Position numbers and translations under genes: made by a program. A model generated the notes under the pieces. That model worked only from the letters and a program-made list of their open reading frames with translations. It was not told the DNA's origin and searched no databases. Shown here piece after piece: positions 1 through 8,978 of a stretch of 64,000 bases of DNA (within the stretch, counting starts at the first letter, position 1; each line of letters opens with the position of its first letter). The stretch lies in contig JAJCXN010000056.1 in the NCBI GenBank assembly GCA_029263415.1, positions 62,001 through 126,000 of the forward strand, read 5' to 3'. Source of the stretch: Acidobacteriota bacterium (GTDB lineage: Bacteria > Acidobacteriota > Thermoanaerobaculia > Multivoradales > Multivoraceae).

Positions 1-1437
1 GATGACGTCCTGTTGCAGCCCGGTCTTTCCGAGGTGCATCCCAACGACATCGACCTGAACACTCGGATCACGCGAGGAATTGCGCTCAAGACACCGCTGA
101 TCTCAGCGGCCATGGACACCGTCACCGAGTCCCGGCTAGCGATTGCCATGGCACAGTCGGGTGGCATCGGCATTGTCCACAAGAACCTTTCGATCGAACG
201 TCAACACCGTGAGGTCGACAAGGTCAAGCGCTCTGAAGCCGGGATGATCGTCGATCCGATCACCATGAGGCCCGATCAACGCATTCATGAAGCCCTCGAG
301 ATGATGGCTAACTACAAGATCTCGGGCGTTCCGATCACCGACGACGACGGGCACCTGGTCGGGATCTTGACCAACCGAGACCTGCGCTTCGAGACGGATC
401 ACAACCGCCCCATCGGGGACTTGATGACGCGTCAGAACTTGGTGACAGTTCCGGTCGGCACAACTCTCGAACAGGCGAAGGCCAAGCTCCACGAGCATCG
501 CATTGAAAAGTTGCTGGTCACGGATCCCGCGGGCAATCTCAAGGGTCTAATCACGGTCAAAGACATCCAAAAGATGCAGCAGTACCCGAATGCTTGCAAA
601 GACGATCTCGGGCGTCTGCGCGTGGGCGCTGCGGTCGGCGTCTCGGGCGATTTCCTTGAACGAGCAGCGACCTTGATCGAGGGCAAGGCCGATCTACTTG
701 TTGTCGATTCATCGCACGCGCATAGCCGCGGTGTCCTCGATGCCGCCGAGACGCTGCGGGATCGCTTTCCCGACGTGCAGATCCTGGTGGGAAATGTGGC
801 AACTGAGGCGGGTGCCAGGGCACTCCTTGATCGCGGCGTTGACGGCATCAAGGTTGGGATTGGTCCTGGCAGCATTTGTACCACCCGCATCGTTACCGGA
901 GCGGGTGTGCCTCAGATCACGGCCATCCAAGCGTGCCGCCGCGCGGTCGAAGGTACCGACGTACCAATCGTTGCAGACGGCGGCATCCGCTTTTCAGGAG
1001 ACCTCACCAAAGCCATCGCAGCCGGCGCCCACGCGATCATGGCGGGCTCGCTGCTCGCAGGTGCTGAGGAGAGCCCCGGCGAGACCATCCTCTACCAAGG
1101 GCGGACCTACAAGGCTTACCGCGGCATGGGTTCGCTTTCCGCAATGGCCGCTGGCAGTGCCGATCGCTACTTTCAAGATTCGACCGATCGCAATTTCAAC
1201 AAGCTCGTACCCGAGGGGATCGAAGGCATGGTGCCCCACAAGGGAAACGTCGAGCAGGTGCTGGTTCAGCTCACCGGCGGACTCCGACAAGGAATGGGAC
1301 TGGCTGGCTGCGCTGACATCGAAGAACTGAGAACCAAGTCCATCATGCTGCGTACGACCGCAGCAGGCCAGAAAGAGAGCCACGCGCATGACGTGGTCAT
1401 CACCAAAGAGGCGCCGAACTACTGGGTCGAACGGTAG
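1..1437 (+). CDS. guaB: IMP dehydrogenase, 5' end cut by window
   Basis: Inosine-5'-monophosphate dehydrogenase oxidises IMP to XMP with NAD+, the committed step of guanine nucleotide synthesis in the cytosol. The reading frame is open from base 1 and reads DDVLLQPG, the conserved segment just inside the usual N-terminus, so only a short N-terminal piece is missing. The TTG start at base 13 in the ORF track is an artefact of the cut. Visible parts are the first half of the TIM barrel, a CBS pair at roughly residues 85-205, the catalytic loop [13 protein letters not shown] with the active-site Cys near residue 293 of the visible frame, and the flap region [10 protein letters not shown]. The C-terminus is complete. 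It converges on the M24 peptidase gene, with a 33-base gap. Confidence 0.97.
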   Translation, partial: DDVLLQPGLSEVHPNDIDLNTRITRGIALKTPLISAAMDTVTESRLAIAMAQSGGIGIVHKNLSIERQHREVDKVKRSEAGMIVDPITMRPDQRIHEALEMMANYKISGVPITDDDGHLVGILTNRDLRFETDHNRPIGDLMTRQNLVTVPVGTTLEQAKAKLHEHRIEKLLVTDPAGNLKGLITVKDIQKMQQYPNACKDDLGRLRVGAAVGVSGDFLERAATLIEGKADLLVVDSSHAHSRGVLDAAETLRDRFPDVQILVGNVATEAGARALLDRGVDGIKVGIGPGSICTTRIVTGAGVPQITAIQACRRAVEGTDVPIVADGGIRFSGDLTKAIAAGAHAIMAGSLLAGAEESPGETILYQGRTYKAYRGMGSLSAMAAGSADRYFQDSTDRNFNKLVPEGIEGMVPHKGNVEQVLVQLTGGLRQGMGLAGCADIEELRTKSIMLRTTAAGQKESHAHDVVITKEAPNYWVER

Positions 1438-1470
1438 CAAGCTGACCTCGACCTCGACGCGAGTTAGAAA

Positions 1471-2442
1471 CTAGAGGCCCATACTCCTGCTCCATAGCGC
1501 CAGAAACTCCTTCGGATCCAGCGCCCAAGGCAGATTGGTTAGCAAGCGTAGCTGCACCGAGCCGGTGTGATCGAGCTCGACAACGTAGAGGTCTTCGTAG
1601 CGGACGCCGAACTGACCCGGTTGATACAGCGCTGGCTCGATGGTGATCGCCTGGCCTGCACTGACCGTGCCGCCGGGGAGTTGCGCGAACTGAGCCGAGA
1701 ACGTCGGGTGCTGATGCAGTTCGCCGCCTACCCCATGCCCAAGACCGTGCACGTAGCCGGCGCCGATGCTGAGCACTTCACCATGCTCGTCGACCTGCGC
1801 ATGCCAGCCCATGCGACGGAACTCAGCGCACGCGGACTGCTGTAGAGCGAACCCTCGAACACTGCCTCGCTCACGCAGGGCTGTCTGAAGCTCCTCCACA
1901 ACCAGCGCTTTGACCGTCACAACGTCGGCCGCGGCGCGAACCAACTCACGCGCTTGGGCACTCTCGCAGCCAACGCAGAAGGTGCGCGAGCAATCACTGA
2001 AGACGGGATGTTCGCGCGACAAACTTTTTGGAAACAGATCGATCAACACGCACTCCCCGACCGCGATCCGCTGGATGTCCTCTCCGATGTGGTGAGGCTC
2101 CGCCGCAGGCGCCCCCACGGCGATCAGATTGCCCTCCGGCTGAGTTAGACCAGCCGCAGTCAACGTCTCCGCGATCACTCCACGGAGACCGCCGACCGTG
2201 AGCGGAATCCCGGCGAGCCAAAGCGTCTCCCCGTCTCTCACCGCGGCAGCTAAGAGCCGAGCTGCCGCGAGAAAAGCACTGTTCGAAATGCTCGCGACTC
2301 GTTCGATCTCCGCCAGTTCAGCTGCGCTCTGCTTTTGAACGCACTCGCCTTGAGCGGGGTTCAGAACACCGTCCTCACCAACGTCGGTCCCGTCAGTACT
2401 GTCGTTTGCAACAGTCATAAGCGACGAAATAGCAAGCACCAC
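1471..2442 (-). CDS. M24 family metallopeptidase (Xaa-Pro aminopeptidase-like, catalytic domain only)
   Basis: The protein has the pita-bread fold signature of the M24 family, two-metal enzymes that remove N-terminal residues or cleave Xaa-Pro bonds. The usual metal ligands can be placed: Asp in LIDLFPK, Asp in FSDCSRTF, His in GLGHGVG, Glu in IEPALY and Glu in RYEDLY. The creatinase-type N-terminal domain of PepP is absent, and the protein starts with about 50 low-complexity residues. The motif normally ending in His-Glu reads ELHQHP here. The longest frame starts at a GTG; an internal ATG at 2418 is an alternative, and the ribosome site does not decide between them. It lies upstream of no obvious partner and just downstream of trxA on the same strand. 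The exact substrate cannot be told. Confidence 0.88.
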   Translation of the reverse strand: MVLAISSLMTVANDSTDGTDVGEDGVLNPAQGECVQKQSAAELAEIERVASISNSAFLAAARLLAAAVRDGETLWLAGIPLTVGGLRGVIAETLTAAGLTQPEGNLIAVGAPAAEPHHIGEDIQRIAVGECVLIDLFPKSLSREHPVFSDCSRTFCVGCESAQARELVRAAADVVTVKALVVEELQTALRERGSVRGFALQQSACAEFRRMGWHAQVDEHGEVLSIGAGYVHGLGHGVGGELHQHPTFSAQFAQLPGGTVSAGQAITIEPALYQPGQFGVRYEDLYVVELDHTGSVQLRLLTNLPWALDPKEFLALWSRSMGL

Positions 2443-2463
2443 GCTCCACCCCGCGGACGCTGC

Positions 2464-2838
2464 CTAGGCGACACCCTCAGCTGAGGAAGCCGACGTCTCG
2501 TCTGCCGGTAAGTGCTTTTCAACGAAGTCCACCAGGCGCGGCTTTGGCACGGCGCCCATCGTCCGATCGACCGGCTCGCCGTCCTTGAACATGATCAGGG
2601 TCGGAATGCCTTGCACCTGATACTGGGCGGCGAGATCTTGGGCGTTGTCGACGTCGAGCTTGGCGATCTTGACCGCGCCGCCGAGTTCGTCTGCCATTTC
2701 TTCCAACACCGGCGCGATCTGGCGACACGGACCGCACCAGGTTGCCCAGAAGTCAACCAGGACCGGGACATTTGATTGGAGTACCTTCTCGCCAAAGGTC
2801 TCGGAGGTCACAGTAAACAAGTTAGCTGAATCAGTCAT
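2464..2838 (-). CDS. trxA: Thioredoxin
   Basis: Thioredoxin is a small cytosolic disulfide reductase that is recharged by thioredoxin reductase and reduces protein disulfides. The redox motif WCGPC gives the active-site pair Cys35/Cys38, and the cis-proline region appears as GIPTLIMF. At 124 residues it is slightly longer than the usual 105-110, because of an Ala/Ser/Glu-rich C-terminal tail. It sits 21 bases upstream of the M24 peptidase gene on the same strand and may share a transcript with it. The upstream spacer toward ribF carries a 13-nt tandem repeat. Confidence 0.97.
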   Translation of the reverse strand: MTDSANLFTVTSETFGEKVLQSNVPVLVDFWATWCGPCRQIAPVLEEMADELGGAVKIAKLDVDNAQDLAAQYQVQGIPTLIMFKDGEPVDRTMGAVPKPRLVDFVEKHLPADETSASSAEGVA

Positions 2839-2914
2839 CGGCTATTGGGCCCTTTAGCAGTATTCATGAATGAAAGCCCAACCACCGCGGCCGGACCTCC
2901 GAATTGTTCTCTAA

Positions 2915-2952
2915 GATGAGTGAACAGGATGAGTGAACAGGATGAGTGAACC
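2915..2952. repeat. 13-nt tandem repeat, about 2.9 copies, between ribF and trxA
   Basis: GATGAGTGAACAG occurs at 2915-2927 and 2928-2940, followed by a third copy (12 bases) ending at 2952. The array occupies the 132-base spacer between the ribF stop codon and the trxA start, so it lies in or near the trxA leader. Copies 1 and 2 are identical, which points to recent slippage. No function can be read from it. Confidence 0.9.
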
Positions 2953-2970
2953 ATACCGTAGCGGCTCTCC

Positions 2971-3972
2971 TCACTCGACCACGGAATCTTCCGGCGCCCC
3001 CACTAGAGGGTCTGCCAGGGGATCTGACAACGGATCGGAGAGCGTACGGAAGTAGTCTCGAGCGCTATCGACATCGCGAGAGATCTGCGCAGACAAGTCC
3101 ATGGTGGAGTGAAACAACATCTCATCCCGCAGACGGCGGAAGAAGGAGAGTTCCACCTGTTCCCCATATACGTCGCTGCGAAACTCGAGGATGTGCGTCT
3201 CAACGACCTGCTGGTAGTTCTCATAGACGGTGGGGCGCGTACCAATGTTGGTCACCCCATCGAAAACAGTCGGAAAGCTGGGGAACTGAACCCGCGAGGC
3301 GTATACCCCGGTTGCCGGAATCAGCTCATTCGCGGCATCTAGATTGATGGTCGGCCATCCGATCTTCTGCCCCATGCGATCGCCTTGAACGATGGTTCCA
3401 GTAATGGAATAGGCCCTTCCTAGGAGTTCATTTGCCCGCTCAACGGCACCTCCTGCCAGCAGCCCGCGGATCAAAGTGCTTGACACCCGATTCCCCTGGG
3501 ATCGTACTTCGTCGACCGCCTCTGCACAAAAGCCAAGCTCCTGCCCAAAGGCCGCAAGCTGCGCAAAGTCGCCCTCTCGATCTTTGCCAAAACTGAAGTC
3601 AGAACCCACCATCACGTGCTTCGCCTCGAGTCGCTTGGCGAGAAAGTCTCGAGCGAAGCTCTCGGCCGACATGCGCGAGAACTCAGCATCGAACTTGACG
3701 AACAGGACAAAGTCCACGCCCGACTCGGCTAGGAGCTTCCCCTTCTGTCGCGCCGTGGTGAGCGCCAAGGGCGCCGCGTCACCCTTGAGCACCTTGAGCG
3801 GATGAGGATCAAAGGTGACCACCACCGAGAAAAGGTCCTCCGCCTTCGCTCGCTCAACAACCTGCGCCAGCACCTCACGTTGGCCGGCATGAACGCCGTC
3901 GTAGTTGCCGATAGTAACGACGCACCCGTTGGGTAAGTCAGGCGCATCGATCGCGTTGTGAATGGTCTGCAT
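2971..3972 (-). CDS. ribF: Bifunctional riboflavin kinase / FAD synthetase
   Basis: RibF phosphorylates riboflavin to FMN and then adenylates FMN to FAD. The N-terminal nucleotidyltransferase domain carries GNYDGVHAGQ near residues 22-31 and VSSTLIRGLL near the end of that domain. The C-terminal kinase domain includes TGTIVQGDRMGQKIGWPTIN and the end of the fold near TVYENY. At 333 residues the length is normal. Two oddities stand out. The second His of the usual HxGH nucleotide motif is Gln31. The C-terminus ends in a degenerate SDPL/SDPL/ADPL repeat outside the conserved domain. The gene lies 20 bases downstream of rimO on the same strand, consistent with a shared transcript. Confidence 0.96.
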   Translation of the reverse strand: MQTIHNAIDAPDLPNGCVVTIGNYDGVHAGQREVLAQVVERAKAEDLFSVVVTFDPHPLKVLKGDAAPLALTTARQKGKLLAESGVDFVLFVKFDAEFSRMSAESFARDFLAKRLEAKHVMVGSDFSFGKDREGDFAQLAAFGQELGFCAEAVDEVRSQGNRVSSTLIRGLLAGGAVERANELLGRAYSITGTIVQGDRMGQKIGWPTINLDAANELIPATGVYASRVQFPSFPTVFDGVTNIGTRPTVYENYQQVVETHILEFRSDVYGEQVELSFFRRLRDEMLFHSTMDLSAQISRDVDSARDYFRTLSDPLSDPLADPLVGAPEDSVVE

Positions 3973-3992
3973 TGGGTACTGCTCGACGCTCT

Positions 3993-5435
3993 TTAGGCGA
4001 ACACCGGTTGAGCTACGGTCACTAAGGGGTCGTCGGTCGGGCCAACAATCCGTCCGATCAAGTCTTCGGGATGCGCCTCCGTGATCTCAACATCGACGAA
4101 CTGCCCAAACGGGGCAATGCCGTCATTGACTAAAACACGACCATCGACCTCAGGAGCCATTCCGTGGTGACGCGCCTCGAGTAGGTGATCGGTTTCCTTG
4201 CACATGCCCTCGAGCAACATGCGGTAGGTGCCGCCGACCAACCGTTCGCGGTTGGCGTGCCCGATGGGACTCTGCAGTTCCATCAGCCGGCGCCTACGAT
4301 CCTTGGCCACCTCACGCTCCGGTCGATCTGCAAGCTTCGAGGACGGTGTATCTTGCTCAGGGCTAAAGAGGAAAGCGCCTAGGTGGTCGAACTGCGCCTC
4401 TTCCACAAAATCGAGCAAGTGCTCAAAGTGCTCTTCGGTTTCGCCGGGAAAGCCAACGATGAAGGTGGTACGCAAGAACACATCGGGCGCTAAGCGCCGC
4501 GCCTCTGCAAGCTGTTTCAGATACCGCTCCGCGTTGCCACCGCGCCGCATTGCCGTCAACATTGCCGGGTGCGAATGCTGTAGAGGCATATCGAGGTACG
4601 AGCAAAAGCGCTCCTCCTCACCCATCAGCTCAAGCAGACCATGATCGAGCGTTGTCGGGTAGGCGTAGAGAAAGCGAAGCCAAGGTACAGACGTTCGCTC
4701 GAGCAGCGCTTCAGCCAAGCGCAGCAGGCCGTGCTTGCCAAGGCCCAGATCCTCGCCATAGCGAGTGGTGTCTTGAGCGAGAAGGTTGATCTCAACCACA
4801 CCTTGGTCGAGCAGCTGTTGAGCCTCGTTGACCAAGCTGTCGATGGTGCGCGACCGAAAGCGGCCTCGCCAGACCGGAATCGCACAGAACGTGCAAGGGT
4901 TGTTACAGCCCTCTGCCACCTTGAGGTAAGCGTGCCCACTGGTTGTCAGTAGACGGGGCGCCTGGTGGTCGAAAACCACATGAGCGGCCGACTGGGTTGG
5001 TGCGGAGGCCGATTGCAGCTGGATCAAGGATGTGACATCCCGCAGATCGTCGAGGCCGATAAAGCCGTCGATCTCGGGCATCTCGGCCTGAAGCTCTTCA
5101 CCGTAGCGATTCACCATACAGCCCGCGACCAAGACTTCCTTGGGGCCCGAGCCCGATTCTTTGAGATCTATCATCTCGAGGATCGTCTCGATTGACTCTT
5201 CTCTAGCTTCGTCGATAAAGCCACAGGTGTTGACGATCACCGTATCCGCCTGCTCGACGTCACTGATGATCTCGTAGCCTTGACCCTTGAGCTCACCCAG
5301 CATGATCTCGGTGTCCACCAAGTTCTTGGGGCAGCCAAGAGAGATCATCCCGACTCGTTTGCGGGTCTCTGATTCCTTTGGGTCAGGGTACACGTCGACT
5401 TCCGCTGTTTGGGCTGGATTGTGTTGGATCGTCAT
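3993..5435 (-). CDS. rimO: Ribosomal protein S12 methylthiotransferase RimO
   Basis: RimO is a radical-SAM enzyme with two [4Fe-4S] clusters that adds a methylthio group to a conserved aspartate of ribosomal protein S12. The UPF0004 domain supplies the auxiliary-cluster cysteines in SLGCPKN, NTCGFID and AGCMVN. The radical-SAM triad is CNNPCTFC, and a TRAM domain with a VDVEIT strand closes the protein. The motif SLGCPKNLVDTE favours RimO over the related tRNA enzyme MiaB. The ORF track extends 50 residues upstream, but that leader is not conserved in character. The ATG at 5435 (MTIQHN) gives a 480-residue protein and follows a GGAG about 13 bases upstream. Confidence 0.95.
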   Translation of the reverse strand: MTIQHNPAQTAEVDVYPDPKESETRKRVGMISLGCPKNLVDTEIMLGELKGQGYEIISDVEQADTVIVNTCGFIDEAREESIETILEMIDLKESGSGPKEVLVAGCMVNRYGEELQAEMPEIDGFIGLDDLRDVTSLIQLQSASAPTQSAAHVVFDHQAPRLLTTSGHAYLKVAEGCNNPCTFCAIPVWRGRFRSRTIDSLVNEAQQLLDQGVVEINLLAQDTTRYGEDLGLGKHGLLRLAEALLERTSVPWLRFLYAYPTTLDHGLLELMGEEERFCSYLDMPLQHSHPAMLTAMRRGGNAERYLKQLAEARRLAPDVFLRTTFIVGFPGETEEHFEHLLDFVEEAQFDHLGAFLFSPEQDTPSSKLADRPEREVAKDRRRRLMELQSPIGHANRERLVGGTYRMLLEGMCKETDHLLEARHHGMAPEVDGRVLVNDGIAPFGQFVDVEITEAHPEDLIGRIVGPTDDPLVTVAQPVFA

Positions 5436-5590
5436 GGTGGGATGCTGGCTCCTTAGCCACTCAGAAGGAATCGTCCAGGAGTCAAACCCGGAGGGCGCGG
5501 GACCGCAGCGCGACGCTACCATTCCCTGTGCTCGTTTGTTCCAAGGATTCCCTCCGCTCGAACCGTCAACATCTCTCAATCTCACTCAAA

Positions 5591-6436
5591 ATGAAGCCAT
5601 TCACCGTTCAGTCCACCGACGCCGTCTCCGTCCCAGTCCACGTTCTAACCCCTGGGTCGGCGAACGACCCAAGTCCGCCATTCTTGATGGTGCACGCAAC
5701 CGGCTTTCACGGCCGCACCTACACCACTCTGGCGAGAGCTCTGGCTGCTCGGACCACCAGCACCATTCTGGCGCCTGATCTCAGAGGACACGGCGACTCC
5801 CCGAGTCCGAGCAACGGGCGGTATCGATGGGAGGGTTTCGCCGAAGATCTCACGGCAGTGGTCGAGGAAATCGGCTCGACCGGCCTGAGTGCCTTCGGTC
5901 ATTCGATGGGCGCAGCGATCCTGCTTCGAGTAGAGCTACTCCGCCCAGGAACGTTCTCTAGGTTGTATCTCTTCGAACCCATCGTCTTCCCCCCATCGGC
6001 GCAAGGGCGCACGGTCAACTCCCCGCTGGTCGAGGCATCCCGACGCAGGCGCTCCGAATTCCCCTCATTCGAAAGAGCGATCGAACGCTTTGCGTCAAAA
6101 CCACCCCTAAACCTGCTCGAACCCGCTTGTCTGGGAGACTACGTCCGACATGGCTTCTCGCCCACTGAGCAGGGCACAGTGACACTCAAACTGCCGGGAG
6201 TCGAAGAGGCCGACGTCTACCGGATGAGCCTCGGTCTTGACACTTGGGAACACCTCCCTCAGATCAAGAGTGAAGTCACCATTGCCTACGGGCAAATCGA
6301 GGGCCCGGGGCCCGCCTATGTTGCGCCGCTCATCGCGGAAAAGCTGCCCAACGCGACCATACGTCGTTACCAAGACTTGGGACACTTCGGCCCGCTCCAA
6401 GCGACCTCTAGGATAGCGGCAGACATTCGCCCATAG
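5591..6436 (+). CDS. Alpha/beta hydrolase
   Basis: This is a cytosolic alpha/beta-hydrolase fold enzyme of unknown substrate. It shows an oxyanion-hole segment HATGFHG, a DLRGHGDSP strand-loop typical of the family, the nucleophile elbow GHSMGA with the catalytic Ser, and a late GHFGP that supplies the catalytic His. The ATG at 5591 (MKPFTV) gives 281 residues, a usual length. The track's upstream start would overlap the divergent rimO gene and add a leader with no family character. It could be an esterase, lactonase or C-C hydrolase; sequence alone does not choose. Confidence 0.88.
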   Translation: MKPFTVQSTDAVSVPVHVLTPGSANDPSPPFLMVHATGFHGRTYTTLARALAARTTSTILAPDLRGHGDSPSPSNGRYRWEGFAEDLTAVVEEIGSTGLSAFGHSMGAAILLRVELLRPGTFSRLYLFEPIVFPPSAQGRTVNSPLVEASRRRRSEFPSFERAIERFASKPPLNLLEPACLGDYVRHGFSPTEQGTVTLKLPGVEEADVYRMSLGLDTWEHLPQIKSEVTIAYGQIEGPGPAYVAPLIAEKLPNATIRRYQDLGHFGPLQATSRIAADIRP

Positions 6437-6505
6437 GCCTTTTCGGCGATCGTCCCGCATCCCTCCCGGTCTACACCCGGAGGGCACTGCGGATAGGATC
6501 AATCC

Positions 6506-7231
6506 ATGACCCGCACAGCAGCCGCCTTGCTCATCGGCAACGAGATTCTCACCGGCAAGATTCAAGAGACCAACCTGGCCGTCCTCGCCAAGGAACTCTT
6601 CCGTCTTGGGGTGGAGATGCGCCGCGTGGTCATCTGTCAAGACAAGATCGACACCATCGCCACCGATCTCAGAGAGTTGAGCCAGAACCACGACTACGTT
6701 GTCACCAGCGGTGGAGTCGGCCCTACCCACGATGACGTGACCATCAAGGCGGTTGCTCAGGCGTTCGACACCGAAGTGGTGCGCAGCGAGGAGCTTGAGT
6801 GTCGAATCCGGGAACTAGTCGGTGATCGGCTCAACGACGGCCATCTCAGGATGGCCGATGTGCCCAAGGGCGCCGACATGGTGGAGGCTGGTGAATTCGA
6901 CTGGCCAACCATCCGCATGCGAAATGTTTACGTCCTGCCAGGACTACCAGGGATCTTCAGGGCCAAGATACCGATGCTCCGCGACAACATTGGGGCGACT
7001 CGGCCGTTCTTGAGTAAGGCAGTGTTCACGACCTTGCGGGAGACGGACATCGCTGAGTTGCTGAGTGCCATCGAGGATGAGCATCCGGAGGTGGATGTCG
7101 GGAGTTATCCGGTGTTGAATGAGAAGTATCGGGTGCGGGTCACGTTTGACGGCAAGGATGGAGCGGCGATTGATTTGGCGGTGGCGGATTTGTTGGCGGG
7201 GATTCCGGAAACGGAGATTCTGCGGCGGTAG
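6506..7231 (+). CDS. CinA N-terminal / molybdopterin-binding domain protein
   Basis: This protein belongs to the competence/damage-inducible CinA family, MoaB/MogA-like fold. Family members have been linked to ADP-ribose and pyridine nucleotide turnover. The start LLIGNEILTGKIQETN and the motif GGVGPTHDDVT are diagnostic. It contains only the N-terminal domain (241 residues); the NMN-deamidase C-terminal domain of full-length CinA is absent. It starts at ATG 69 bases after the alpha/beta hydrolase gene. In the last 50 or so codons, codon choice shifts sharply to G- and T-ending codons with few C, unlike the first two thirds of the gene. Confidence 0.9.
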   Translation: MTRTAAALLIGNEILTGKIQETNLAVLAKELFRLGVEMRRVVICQDKIDTIATDLRELSQNHDYVVTSGGVGPTHDDVTIKAVAQAFDTEVVRSEELECRIRELVGDRLNDGHLRMADVPKGADMVEAGEFDWPTIRMRNVYVLPGLPGIFRAKIPMLRDNIGATRPFLSKAVFTTLRETDIAELLSAIEDEHPEVDVGSYPVLNEKYRVRVTFDGKDGAAIDLAVADLLAGIPETEILRR

Positions 7232-7320
7232 AGGCGACTCCCATGGTGTGGTCGTGGGCGCGGGGCACTTGGATGGAGGCAGTGACGATGCACATACAGC
7301 GGGCGATGGCCCGTTCCGTG
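7080..7320. other. G+T-rich, C-poor + strand at the 3' end of the CinA-type gene
   Basis: From about 7080 the + strand becomes rich in G and T and poor in C. It runs through the last 50 or so codons of the CinA-type gene and some 90 bases of the following spacer. The preceding coding sequence does not show this. A mirror-image patch lies at 9700-10160. The rest of the 211-base spacer up to the protease gene holds no recognisable gene or hairpin. Confidence 0.7.
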
Positions 7321-7442
7321 TAGCTCACAAAAGCGCCAGAGGGACTCGCCAGGAACACTGGTCACAACGTTGAGCGAGTGGCAGCCTTGAACACCGATCC
7401 GTCCCACGTTCATGGGCCGAAGCGGTTGACTCCGGTAGTCTC

Positions 7443-8978
7443 TTGTCTACCAACCTCTCGGAGTTCGCCATCCTGTATCTACAGTTTCTTCTCGCACTTC
7501 TGCCCAACTTCACCCCCGCGGTAGCGCTGTCCGCGACCGAATTGGATTGGACTGCCAAAGTCGATCCGTGGGTCGCAGCTAGCGTCGCATCGGGCGCCAC
7601 CGCTGAGTTCGTAGTGTTCTTGAAAGAGCAGGCCGATCTCAGCGGTGCCGCAACCTTGCCAACCAAGGGCGAGAAGGGGTACTACGTCTTCTCACAGCTC
7701 ACCGCGCTCGCTGAGCGGAGCCAAGAACCGGTACTCAACGAAATCCGCGCTCGAGGACTCCTCCACCGGCCCTACTGGATCGCCAACATGATTTGGGTAA
7801 CGGGAAGTCAGGCAGATGTGGCTGCACTTGCATCGCGTAACGACGTCCATCGAATCAACGCAAACCCTTTGACGGCGCTCGAGAAGTCACAGCTGATGAG
7901 CGACCAGCACCGAATCGGGGGTCCCGAAGCAAGTCTGGTGCACATTGGCGCGACCGACCTCTGGGCAGCCGGGTTCACCGGCCAGGGAGTCGTCGTCGCC
8001 GGTGCCGACACCGGGTACGACTGGACTCACCCAGCACTGAGGGACCAATATCGGGGCTGGGACGGCAGCAGCGAGACTCACGACTACAACTGGCACGATT
8101 CAATCCACTCTGGAGGAGGCATCTGCGGCGCGGACTCTCCGTTTCCATGCGACGACAATAACCACGGAACCCACACCATGGGAACGATGGCCGGCGATGA
8201 TGGCGGTTCGAATCAGATCGGCGTTGCTCCCGGAGCTCGCTGGATCGGCTGCCGCAACATGGATCAAGGGAACGGCACGCCGATCACTTACAGCGAGTGC
8301 TTCCAGTTCTTCCTCGCACCCACCGATCTGAATGACCAGAACCCAAATCCGCTCCTGGCTCCCGACGTGATCAACGGATCATGGAGTTGCCCAGACTTCG
8401 AAGGATGCACCGACCCTGAAGTTCTTCGGACCGTGGTCGAGAACGTACGCGCAGCAGGAATGGTGGTGGTGCAATCAGCGGGCAATGCTGGTTCGGGTTG
8501 CAGCACGGTCGACACACCAGCGGCAATCTACGACGCGGCATTCACCATCGGCGCGGTCGACCTTTCAGACCAGATCGCCAGCTTCTCATCGCGTGGCCCA
8601 GTGGCGATCGACGGCAGCAACCGACTCAAACCAAACGTCTCGGCACCTGGTGTCGGCATCCGCTCGTCCGTTCTTGGCGACAGCTACTCCACATTCAATG
8701 GCACCAGCATGGCCGCCCCGCACGTGGCGGGAGTCATCGCACTGTTGATCTCGGCCGATCCCAGCCTCAGCGGCCACCCCGACGCCTTGGAACAACACTT
8801 GATGGATACCGCCGTAGACGGAGTCACGGTGGCGCAATCCTGCGGCGGCACCCCCGACACGGTCTTTCCCAACAACACCTACGGTTACGGATCTGTGCGG
8901 GCGGCCATCCCGACCAACCTCTTTGCTGACGGCTTCGAGAGCGGCGACACGACGCTGTGGTCGGCAACGCTCCCCTGA
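7443..8978 (+). CDS. Secreted S8 family (subtilisin-like) serine protease
   Basis: This is an exported subtilase. The catalytic triad is visible as Asp in GADTGYDWTHP, His in NNHGTHTMGT and Ser in NGTSMAAPHVAG. A hydrophobic stretch after residue 7 acts as signal peptide, followed by an inhibitor-like propeptide with the FVVFLKEQADLS region. A cysteine pair in the central part (ICGADSPFPC) fits an extracytoplasmic protein. The C-terminus is LFADGFESGDTTLWS plus four residues, the same type of tail as on the secreted protein at 23655. The only in-frame start is TTG at 7443, with a stop at 7371, and the usual positive charge before the hydrophobic core is missing. The true start is therefore uncertain. 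Confidence 0.92.
   Translation: MSTNLSEFAILYLQFLLALLPNFTPAVALSATELDWTAKVDPWVAASVASGATAEFVVFLKEQADLSGAATLPTKGEKGYYVFSQLTALAERSQEPVLNEIRARGLLHRPYWIANMIWVTGSQADVAALASRNDVHRINANPLTALEKSQLMSDQHRIGGPEASLVHIGATDLWAAGFTGQGVVVAGADTGYDWTHPALRDQYRGWDGSSETHDYNWHDSIHSGGGICGADSPFPCDDNNHGTHTMGTMAGDDGGSNQIGVAPGARWIGCRNMDQGNGTPITYSECFQFFLAPTDLNDQNPNPLLAPDVINGSWSCPDFEGCTDPEVLRTVVENVRAAGMVVVQSAGNAGSGCSTVDTPAAIYDAAFTIGAVDLSDQIASFSSRGPVAIDGSNRLKPNVSAPGVGIRSSVLGDSYSTFNGTSMAAPHVAGVIALLISADPSLSGHPDALEQHLMDTAVDGVTVAQSCGGTPDTVFPNNTYGYGSVRAAIPTNLFADGFESGDTTLWSATLP

Noticed and set aside
698-1330. 210-residue + strand ORF within guaB
   Set aside because: It is an alternative frame of a highly conserved enzyme and has no independent features.
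3993-5435. MiaB (tRNA methylthiotransferase)
   Set aside because: The SLGCPKNLVDTE motif and overall pattern fit RimO better.
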